Shown: positions 1 through 5,481 of the stretch, piece by piece
How the letters are laid out: each line of letters starts with the position of its first letter
Numbering within the stretch: position 1 is the first letter of the stretch
Source: Deltaproteobacteria bacterium
GTDB lineage: Bacteria > Desulfobacterota_C > Deferrisomatia > Deferrisomatales > JACRMM01
Reading direction: 5' to 3'
Assembly: GCA_016218905.1 (NCBI GenBank)
Contig: JACRCS010000639.1
Span: forward strand, 1 to 6,095
Length of the DNA stretch: 6,095 nucleotides
The notes under the pieces: model-generated
Seen by the model: only the letters and a program-made list of their open reading frames with translations
The model's database searches: none
What the model was told of the DNA's origin: nothing
Made by a program: the position numbers and the translations under genes

Positions 1-934
1 CATAGGCCGGCTCGAGCTCCGTGAGGAAGCGGGTCGCTTGGCGTAGGTGGTCTCTCCCGCGGGCCGGAGCCGGCCCGGCCTCGACGCGAGCGGCGAAGGA
101 GAGGATGCCGAGCCGGTCCTCCATCCGGTTGCAGACGTAGGCGAGGAGCAACGCCGCGTTGACCGCGTGATCGAGCCGGGAGACGGCTCCGACGCGCGCC
201 GCCATCCGGTGGCCCCGGTCGAGGCAGACGAGGACGTCCTGCGACCGGTCGAGACGGAACTCCCGGACGATGAGCTTCCTGTGCCGCGCCGAGGCTTTCC
301 AGGCAACGTCCCGGAAGTCGTCGCCGGAAACGTATCCACGCAGGCGGTCGAACTCTCTCCCCTTTCCCACGCGGGCGGCCGCTCGACTGCCCGGACCCCG
401 GAGGGCATGGCGATTGAGCTGGCCGTGAAGCCGCCGGACCGCCTTCAGGTTGGGGACGACCGCGAGCGAGCTCGCCTCGCCGGCCGGGACGATCCGCTCC
501 GAGAAGCTCCAGAACGTGAGGGCAACGTGCGCCTTCTCGAGCGGCGCCGCGCCGCGAGCGATCGCGCGCGCGCCGAAGGAGAAGCCGAGCCGCTCCCCCG
601 GGCGAAGCCATCCCTCGCCGGTCGAAGAGGGGCAGTCGACGAGGGAGGGCCATCGCTGGCGGAGGACGACCCTGACCGAACGCGGCGCGTTGGTCCAGAC
701 GGACACCGGTATCGGCTCCTCTTCGTCGAGCGAAAGGACGACCGTACGGGGGCGATCGACGAAGACGGTGGTCCGTGACAGCACGAGCGCCTCGACGAAC
801 GCGAAGGCGGCGATCGAGAGAAGGGCCACGCAGAGAATCCAGACCAGCTCCGGCACGAGTGGCACCGCGAGGGCCACCGCCGAAAGAACGACGAGAAGCC
901 GGCCGGGGATCGGCCCCGGGCGGAAGCGAGACAT
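1..934 (-). CDS. DUF58 family protein (VWA-like MoxR partner), C-terminus cut by window edge
   Basis: I translated this frame by hand from the ATG at 934: it stays open for 311 residues to the window edge. Two hydrophobic segments (about residues 12-28 and 31-50) form an N-terminal membrane hairpin. A beta-rich region follows. The DUF58 signature is clear: GREFDRLRGYVSGDDFRDV begins at residue 192, followed by W212-K-A-S-A-R and REF near 225-227. The VWA-type strand VLVCLDRGHRM (234-244) comes next. Where classical VWA domains have the metal-binding DxSxS, this protein has D239-R-G-H-R, so the metal site looks degenerate. DUF58 proteins are usually about 400 residues, so roughly 70-130 are missing beyond position 1. 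DUF58 proteins are typically encoded beside MoxR ATPases and are thought to be their partners or substrates. The start is set by a TGATG junction with the MoxR gene (one shared base). A GGAAG ten bases upstream is a modest ribosome site. Family assignment is firm; cellular role is unknown. Confidence 0.93.
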   Translation of the reverse strand, partial: MSRFRPGPIPGRLLVVLSAVALAVPLVPELVWILCVALLSIAAFAFVEALVLSRTTVFVDRPRTVVLSLDEEEPIPVSVWTNAPRSVRVVLRQRWPSLVDCPSSTGEGWLRPGERLGFSFGARAIARGAAPLEKAHVALTFWSFSERIVPAGEASSLAVVPNLKAVRRLHGQLNRHALRGPGSRAAARVGKGREFDRLRGYVSGDDFRDVAWKASARHRKLIVREFRLDRSQDVLVCLDRGHRMAARVGAVSRLDHAVNAALLLAYVCNRMEDRLGILSFAARVEAGPAPARGRDHLRQATRFLTELEPAY

Positions 935-1896
935 CAGCGGGGGACTTCCACCTTCTCGAAGATCCGCCGGAGAACGTCGTCGAGGGTTCGCCCCTCCATC
1001 TCGGCCTCTGGCGTGAGGGTGACCCGGTGGGCCAGCACGGGCCCGGCCATCTCCTTGACGTCGTCGGGGGTCACGAAGTCGCGCCCGCGCAGGGCCGCCA
1101 GCGCGCGGCTCGTCTGGAGCAAGGCGAGCGAGGCGCGAGGACCGCCGCCGATCTGGATCGACTCGTCCCTCCGCGTCGCCGTGACGATCGCCAGGACGTA
1201 GGCCTGCAGGCCCGGCTCGACGCGGACCCCTCTCGAAACGAAATCGCGCGAAGCGACGAGCTCCTCGGGGGAGAGAACCGGCGCGAGACTCTCGACCGCC
1301 TCGTCGTGAAGCCGCCGCCCGGAGGCGTAGGCCGCGAGCATCCGCGCCTCGGCTTCGGCCGCCGGATAGTCGATGACGATCTTGAGGAGGAACCGGTCCC
1401 GCTGCGCCTCCGGCAGCGGGTAGGTCCCTTCGAACTCGACCGGGTTCTGGGTCGCCAGGACCAGGAAGAACGGCGAGACGATCCTTCGGACTCCATCGAC
1501 CGTCACGCCCGACTCCTGCATCGCCTCCAGGAGCGCCGCTTGCGTGCGAGGAGGGGTCCGGTTGACCTCGTCGGCGAGAAGCAGGTCGGAGAAGATCGGC
1601 CCGGGGTGAAACTGGAACTCCCTCGACTTCTCGTCGTAGACGTTCGTCCCGAGCAGGTCCGCCGGCATCAGGTCGGGGGTGAACTGCACCCGGCCGAACC
1701 GGATCCCTACGAGCCGCGCCAGCGCCAGCGCAAGGAGCGTCTTCCCCGTGCCGGGAATCCCTTCGAGGAGGGCATGCCCCGAAGCGAGCATCGCGATCAG
1801 GATCTGCTCCTTCACCCGCTCCTGTCCCTCGATGACCTCACCGAGACGTCCGAGAATCGTCTGCCACTTCGCCAGCAGCGCGGTCTGGTCAGCCAT
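934..1896 (-). CDS. MoxR-family AAA+ ATPase
   Basis: The 320-residue protein has the usual MoxR length and every expected motif. Walker A is GIPGTGKT (46-53). Walker B is LLLADEVNR (105-113, with D109 and E110). Sensor 1 is ATQNP (148-152). The arginine-finger region is LPEAQRDRF (161-169). Sensor 2 lies in GGGPRAS (250-256, R254). The C-terminal lid helices end at residue 320. It is cytoplasmic, with no signal peptide or membrane segment. MoxR ATPases hydrolyse ATP to remodel or activate client proteins, usually with a VWA or DUF58 protein encoded next door, as here. Clients differ between systems and none can be named from this sequence. The ATG at 1896 is preferred over the in-frame start at 1956: it begins the conserved N-terminus, has a good AAGGGAG ribosome site just upstream, and overlaps the DUF4350 stop by 8 bases (ATGGCTGA). 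No catalytic residue is missing. Confidence 0.97.
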   Translation of the reverse strand: MADQTALLAKWQTILGRLGEVIEGQERVKEQILIAMLASGHALLEGIPGTGKTLLALALARLVGIRFGRVQFTPDLMPADLLGTNVYDEKSREFQFHPGPIFSDLLLADEVNRTPPRTQAALLEAMQESGVTVDGVRRIVSPFFLVLATQNPVEFEGTYPLPEAQRDRFLLKIVIDYPAAEAEARMLAAYASGRRLHDEAVESLAPVLSPEELVASRDFVSRGVRVEPGLQAYVLAIVTATRRDESIQIGGGPRASLALLQTSRALAALRGRDFVTPDDVKEMAGPVLAHRVTLTPEAEMEGRTLDDVLRRIFEKVEVPR

Positions 1897-3118
1897 GTTC
1901 TCCCTTTCGGAAGGCCTCGTTGATCGTCGCGAGATCGCGGGCGAACTCCGGGGCATTCAGGTCGTGATTCGGTATCGGCATCCGCTCACATTCGAGCGGC
2001 CGGGCCAGCATCGTGCGAACCCGATCGTCGAGCGCTTCCCCCCGGAGCCCTGTTCGGGCCGCCACCGTGCGGGTGAGGCACTCGCGGTAGAGCCGGAGCG
2101 CCGCGCCCCGGCCGAGAGTCGATTCGTAGAGCCTGCCGAGGGAATCGACGAGATCGAGCGCTTCTGTGCGGCGTTCGAGCGGTGGCTCGTCCGGCGGACC
2201 GATCCGGATTCGTCCCCGCCACAGGGCCAGGAGCGCGGCGAGAGTCGCGAGGACGAGCGCCGGACCGAATCCCCACTCGAGGAGGAGCTGGAGAAGACCT
2301 GGCTCCGCTCCGCCTCCGTGGACGGCTTCGTCGAAACAGACCGGCCGCCCCTCCCCCGCGAGGGCTTCGAGAAGGGCCAGGTTGTCCTTCTCTGCCAATC
2401 GCTCGTTCGTGAAGAGCTCGGGGAAAGCGAAGACGACCAGCTCCCCCCGGCCGAACGGAATGCGGGCCGCGACGCACCGAGCCCCGCTCGAAAGGAGCGT
2501 ATGCCCCCGCTCGAGCGCAGGCCCTGAGAGGAACCGGGGCGCTGGTCCCCCAAGTCTCTCGACCCTTGGCCAGATCGGGAACGCCTTCTCGATCGGCGGC
2601 GCCCCTCGATCGGTCGGCGCCACCGTGAAGCCGTTCCCGTCGTGGTCGATGGCGAGGACGAGCCGCCCGCCGCCGCGGACCCACGCCTCCTCTTCGATCG
2701 ATAAGGGAGGACTGGAAGGTTCCGTAACGGTCTTCTTCCGAGGAGGAGGGCGCTTCGCGGCCTGCGGCCTCTTCCCGCCATCGTCGTCGGCCTCCGGAGA
2801 TCCGGAGAATTCGGGAGCGGGATCGGGTCCGATCCGAAAGAGGACACCGTCGGGTTCGAGGGCCGAGAGATCTCCCGGACGGGTCCAGCGCCTCACCGAC
2901 CGGGCCACCGGAGCGGCTGCTCGCACTCCCGTAGCGCTCCGCGCGCCCGCCAGGTAGCGAAAGGCGAGGCTCAACCCTTTCGGTCCGGTCCCCCTCGAGG
3001 AGTAGTCGGGAAAGACCTCCTTCCGAAGGCGCCGATCGGAGGAGAGCCAGCCGATTACCGACGCGAAGTAGGCGGTGACCGCGAGGACGAGCAGGACGTT
3101 TCCGGCTCGCCGGCTCAT
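1889..3118 (-). CDS. DUF4350 domain membrane protein
   Basis: This is a 409-residue protein with a membrane segment near each end: residues 8-25 and about 283-300. The family pattern is visible. PDYSSRGTGPKGLSLAFRYL (37-56) is the usual motif after the first helix. GGGRLVLAID lies at 149-158, and GRGELVVFAFPELFTNERLA at 223-242 leads into DNLALLEAL and VCFDEAVHG (260-268), the hallmark FDE-HG ending of DUF4350-like extracytoplasmic domains. Residues 26-282 are therefore predicted outside the membrane. The tail after the basic WRGR (300-303) is cytoplasmic, with a helical region (about 318-372). A proline- and lysine-rich, low-complexity stretch (about 100-140) interrupts the domain and is probably a flexible loop. 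Biochemical function is unknown. DUF4350 proteins recur in MoxR/DUF58 operons and may hold or sense an envelope component. The ATG at 3118 overlaps the preceding stop as ATGA and follows GGGAG by five bases; the longer frame upstream has no family-like sequence. Confidence 0.88.
   Translation of the reverse strand: MSRRAGNVLLVLAVTAYFASVIGWLSSDRRLRKEVFPDYSSRGTGPKGLSLAFRYLAGARSATGVRAAAPVARSVRRWTRPGDLSALEPDGVLFRIGPDPAPEFSGSPEADDDGGKRPQAAKRPPPRKKTVTEPSSPPLSIEEEAWVRGGGRLVLAIDHDGNGFTVAPTDRGAPPIEKAFPIWPRVERLGGPAPRFLSGPALERGHTLLSSGARCVAARIPFGRGELVVFAFPELFTNERLAEKDNLALLEALAGEGRPVCFDEAVHGGGAEPGLLQLLLEWGFGPALVLATLAALLALWRGRIRIGPPDEPPLERRTEALDLVDSLGRLYESTLGRGAALRLYRECLTRTVAARTGLRGEALDDRVRTMLARPLECERMPIPNHDLNAPEFARDLATINEAFRKGEHG
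1900..1906 (-). promoter_or_regulatory. Ribosome binding site of the MoxR gene
   Basis: AAGGGAG ends three bases before ATG 1896, with its AAGG core six bases away. It is the strongest ribosome site in the operon. It selects this start over the in-frame start at 1956 and suggests that the ATPase may be made in larger amounts than its membrane partners. Confidence 0.7.
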
Positions 3119-4218
3119 GCACTCTCCCGGCGCGAGCGGACCGCCGCGACGATCCCGCGGGCCTCGTCGACGACCTCGGAGAGCTCCTCCTGGCCGCTGC
3201 GCTCGCTCCCATACCACTCTCTTTCGAAACGCCTCGTCAGCTGGACGAAACGGCTCCGCCACGAGAGGTCCGGAGAAAGCGTCGATACGTACTCCCAGTT
3301 CGTGATCCCCTTGCGGTGATGGAGGAGGCCGGCGCCGAAGAGCGTCGTCAGCACGACGTGGTACCAGGCCCGGATCGCTTCCCGTATCCGTCCCCTGCGG
3401 GCAAGCTCCTCCGCGAGCCTCTCCCATTCCGAGGTCCCGCGGGAAAGGGGATCCGCATCCATCTCGGATTCGGCCGGAACGGGTCGTCCCGAGGATTCGG
3501 CCTCGACGGCCGGAGCCTTCCTGCGAAGGACGATGACGGCCGCAATGGCGAGGACTCCGACCACCGTCGCCACGAGTATCGCGACGACCACCGGGAGACT
3601 GAGCCCGCCGGCCGATCGATCCGGCTTCCTCGACGGCCAGACCCTCTGGAGCCAGTCCATCAGGTCCGAGAGCCGGGCTCCCAGCCACTCCACACCGCTC
3701 TTCAGCAATTCGACGAGACGCTTCCAGAAGCTCGAATCGGGAGGATGAGGCAGGGAGATGGCCTCTCCCGCGGCGAGCTCGACGGCCTGCTCGGACTTGC
3801 GGATCGCCTCGAAGAGAGCCCGGTCGGGCGCTGGCGGGCGGTGGCCCGCGAGACCCGGCAGGGAGTCGAGCGCATCCCGCACGACGGCGGTACGCCTCCC
3901 GAGCCGCCGCGCTTCGGCTGGAGCCGAGACCCGGGCGATTCCGGTCAGCAGAGGTCGATCGGCCACGATTCCGCCTTCGACCCGGGCACCGCCAAGCCGC
4001 GCGGCCTCCGATCGGGCTGAAGCGACATCGCCCCGGTCAAGAGCCTCGGAGATCGTGGAGAGAGAGGCGCGGTAGTCCGCGAGACTCATCGTCGAACCGG
4101 CGTCGGGAGTCGAGGAAGGGTTCTCGCCGGTAGACGTTTCGGCGTAGGCAACCGGTTCGAGGCTCCCGACGAGAAGGACGAGAGCGAGAACGCGAAGAGC
4201 CGTCGGCGCCCTCGTCAC
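3115..4218 (-). CDS. DUF4129 domain membrane protein with signal peptide
   Basis: This is a 367-residue protein. Residues 1-26 look like a cleavable signal peptide: basic start, hydrophobic core LRVLALVLLVGSL, and AYA before E27. Residues 45-195 form an alanine-, arginine- and leucine-rich helical domain predicted outside the membrane. A transmembrane helix spans about 207-231 and is followed by basic RRK, which places the rest in the cytoplasm. After an acidic, proline-rich linker (about 235-262) comes the DUF4129 region: GRIREAIRAWYHVVLTTLF at 276-294, then WEYVSTL and FEREWYG, ending near 345. DUF4129 has no known activity; it is frequent in MoxR/DUF58 operons and in some transglutaminase-like proteins, but no transglutaminase catalytic triad is recognisable here. 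Translation should start at GTG 4218, which overlaps the previous stop as GTGA and has AAAGG eight bases upstream. The frame is open further upstream, but that part is the shadow of the neighbouring gene. Confidence 0.87.
   Translation of the reverse strand: MTRAPTALRVLALVLLVGSLEPVAYAETSTGENPSSTPDAGSTMSLADYRASLSTISEALDRGDVASARSEAARLGGARVEGGIVADRPLLTGIARVSAPAEARRLGRRTAVVRDALDSLPGLAGHRPPAPDRALFEAIRKSEQAVELAAGEAISLPHPPDSSFWKRLVELLKSGVEWLGARLSDLMDWLQRVWPSRKPDRSAGGLSLPVVVAILVATVVGVLAIAAVIVLRRKAPAVEAESSGRPVPAESEMDADPLSRGTSEWERLAEELARRGRIREAIRAWYHVVLTTLFGAGLLHHRKGITNWEYVSTLSPDLSWRSRFVQLTRRFEREWYGSERSGQEELSEVVDEARGIVAAVRSRRESA
3124..3128 (-). promoter_or_regulatory. Ribosome binding site of the DUF4350 gene
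   Basis: GGGAG lies five bases before ATG 3118, inside the 3' end of the DUF4129 gene. It selects the start with the N-terminal membrane helix over a frame that remains open to 3688. Confidence 0.65.
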
Positions 4219-5036
4219 GCCGCTGGCCTTTCCGAGCGGATCCGGTCGAACCAACGGCGCAGGTCTTCGCCGGTCTCGAGCCTTCGCAGCTTCCGCACGA
4301 GCACCACGTTGGCGGCAAGCCAGAACGGCTCGACGGCGAGCGCGGCACCGGCGAACACGAGGAGGAGGAAACGGCGGTTGTCCCAGGAATAGAGAGCCTG
4401 GGCCGCACCCGTATCGAGCCACGGGATCGCCCCGAGCAGCCAGAGCCCCGCCTGGAAGAGGACGGCGAGGTTCACGAAGGCGACCACGAGGGCCACGCCC
4501 GACACGAACTGGATTCCGATGACCGCGTTCGCCGCCCGGCTCGCCCTGCCGATCTCGCGCAGCGGCTCGAGAAGGGAAGGACGGGCGGCACGGTCCCACG
4601 TGGCTGCGGCGAGGCCGGAGAAGGCGATCGTGAAAGGGATTGCGAGAACGGTCATCGCCGTGCAGTGAAACAGCAGGGCCCCCGCCAGGCCCGTGTAGAG
4701 ATAGGTCACGAGCCCCACGGGCGAAAGCCGGAAGGCCTCGGCGCCGGGCGACGTTCGCGAGGTCATGGCGAGGCCGAGAGCACGAACGAAAAGCGCTCGG
4801 CCAACCAGGGTGAGAAGGAACGCCAGGAGCGAAAGGGTCGCCGACGCATAGAGAACGCCCCCGTACCCATCGGCCTTCTCGCCGAGGACCGCGAGGCGGT
4901 CGACGAAGAAGACGAGCGACATCATCCCGGGGAGTGTGGAGAGCCAGAGGAGAGCGAGCCACGGGCGGGCGATCGTCCGAACGAGATCACTCGCCTCGTC
5001 GAGAATGCCGGAGACCGGAATGGAGTCGGACCTCAA
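4215..5036 (-). CDS. Polytopic membrane protein of unrecognised family, TTG start
   Basis: I do not recognise a named family with certainty. The 273-residue protein has about six hydrophobic segments (roughly 25-46, 60-88, 107-123, 124-145, 171-203 and 221-247). Short charged loops separate them, including a positively charged one with LLEPLREIGRASRAAN (155-170). The C-terminus has EPFWLAANVVLVRKLRRLET (236-255), then a short charged amphipathic tail. That ending resembles polytopic proteins of the DUF4013 or GDPD-membrane-domain type, whose last helix runs into a basic, DL-containing tail; this is a resemblance, not an assignment. No catalytic motif is seen. The reading frame stays open to 5351, but everything before about residue 1 overlaps the zinc-finger gene. 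No ATG exists near the natural N-terminus. TTG at 5036 overlaps the upstream stop as TTGA and has GAGG five bases before it, so it is the best start. The gene is coupled to both neighbours and probably supplies a membrane platform for the operon. Confidence 0.8.
   Translation of the reverse strand: MRSDSIPVSGILDEASDLVRTIARPWLALLWLSTLPGMMSLVFFVDRLAVLGEKADGYGGVLYASATLSLLAFLLTLVGRALFVRALGLAMTSRTSPGAEAFRLSPVGLVTYLYTGLAGALLFHCTAMTVLAIPFTIAFSGLAAATWDRAARPSLLEPLREIGRASRAANAVIGIQFVSGVALVVAFVNLAVLFQAGLWLLGAIPWLDTGAAQALYSWDNRRFLLLVFAGAALAVEPFWLAANVVLVRKLRRLETGEDLRRWFDRIRSERPAA
4227..4231 (-). promoter_or_regulatory. Ribosome binding site deciding the GTG start of the DUF4129 gene
   Basis: AAAGG lies eight bases before GTG 4218, within the end of the polytopic membrane gene. 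It supports the start that yields a clean signal peptide rather than the longer open frame. Confidence 0.6.
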
Positions 5037-5314
5037 AGGAGCCTCGCGGCCAGGACGCCCCACCAGACCATCACGAACCGGGTTGCCAGGAAGAGCACGC
5101 CGATCGCGGCAGCCAGGCAAACCCATCCGAGCCAGTGGCTCTTCTCGTGGTCCGCTCCTCGTCTCGCGGCCAGGCACGGATTGCAGTAGTTGATGCCGTC
5201 GAAGGTGGTCGCACAGTCCGAGCAGACCTCCTTCCGGCACGACATACACACGGCAATCGCCATCCGATCGGCGTGATGGAAGCAGCGTCGCAGTCGAGGG
5301 GCCGGTGGATTCAC
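5033..5314 (-). CDS. Small B-box-like zinc-finger protein with C-terminal membrane segment
   Basis: This 93-residue protein starts with a compact zinc-binding module. The ligand spacing is C11-x2-H14-x8-C23-x2-C26-x4-C31-x2-C34-x9-C44-x2-C47, eight potential ligands, enough for two zinc ions in a cross-brace typical of B-box-like fingers. A short charged linker (51-60, with HEKSH) leads to a hydrophobic, tryptophan-rich region (about 61-90) that makes one long or two short membrane helices. The finger would sit on the cytoplasmic face if the arginine-rich linker follows the positive-inside rule. Similar fingers are known at the N-termini of bacterial rhomboid and other membrane proteins, where they probably mediate protein contacts. 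GTG 5314 is the only usable start: an in-frame TGA lies 18 bases upstream, and starting at M18 would lose C11 and H14. Its ribosome site is weak. It is the first gene of the overlapping chain. Function is unknown. Confidence 0.85.
   Translation of the reverse strand: MNPPAPRLRRCFHHADRMAIAVCMSCRKEVCSDCATTFDGINYCNPCLAARRGADHEKSHWLGWVCLAAAIGVLFLATRFVMVWWGVLAARLL
5042..5045 (-). promoter_or_regulatory. Ribosome binding site deciding the TTG start of the polytopic membrane protein
   Basis: GAGG lies five bases before TTG 5036, inside the last codons of the zinc-finger gene. Together with the TTGA stop-start overlap it supports this rare start codon; no ATG or GTG is found at a suitable place. Confidence 0.55.
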
Positions 5315-5421
5315 GATCGCATCTCGCGGTCAGAGTCGCTCGGAGCCCCAACGCTCTTTCGTCGAACGCGGGCTACGCCGCAATACGACTGATTCTGTCC
5401 GCGCCGCCCCGATTCGCCTCG

Positions 5422-5451
5422 ATCCTAACCCGTTCGCCGCGCCCGAGTCGA
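5422..5451 (-). promoter_or_regulatory. Weak promoter candidate for the zinc-finger/MoxR operon
   Basis: The spacer 5315-5481 is the only noncoding stretch ahead of the six-gene chain, so its promoter should lie here or further upstream. On the minus strand TCGACT (5451-5446) and TAGGAT (5427-5422) each match four of six positions of the sigma-70 -35 and -10 consensus, with an 18-base spacer. Such matches occur by chance in a sequence this size, and the host's sigma preferences are unknown. No operator or riboswitch was recognised in the spacer. Confidence 0.25.
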
Positions 5452-5481
5452 TGGCAGCCCGGGCTCCGGACCGGACGCCGA

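Noticed and set aside
47..778. A 243-codon plus-strand open frame at the left edge
   Set aside because: It is antisense to the DUF58 gene, whose hand translation gives clear family signatures. The plus-strand product looks like low-complexity shadow sequence.
775..1923. A 382-codon plus-strand open frame opposite the MoxR gene
   Set aside because: The translation is rich in Arg, Gly, Pro and Glu with no recognisable domain, and the opposite strand encodes a complete MoxR with all motifs. High GC keeps antisense frames open.
1679..2527. A 282-codon plus-strand open frame
   Set aside because: It spans the antisense of parts of both the MoxR and DUF4350 genes, crosses their boundary, and shows no domain or ribosome site.
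3316..4020. A 234-codon plus-strand open frame
   Set aside because: It is antisense to the DUF4129 gene and has a charged composition without hydrophobic-core patterns or motifs.
4219..4962. N-terminal extension of the DUF4129 gene by 248 residues
   Set aside because: The extension is read from the antitypical frame of the polytopic membrane gene, is arginine- and proline-rich, and would bury the signal peptide.
5456..5465. Possible terminator hairpin AGCCCGGGCT
   Set aside because: The stem is only five base pairs with no loop, does not extend, and has no T-tract on either side.
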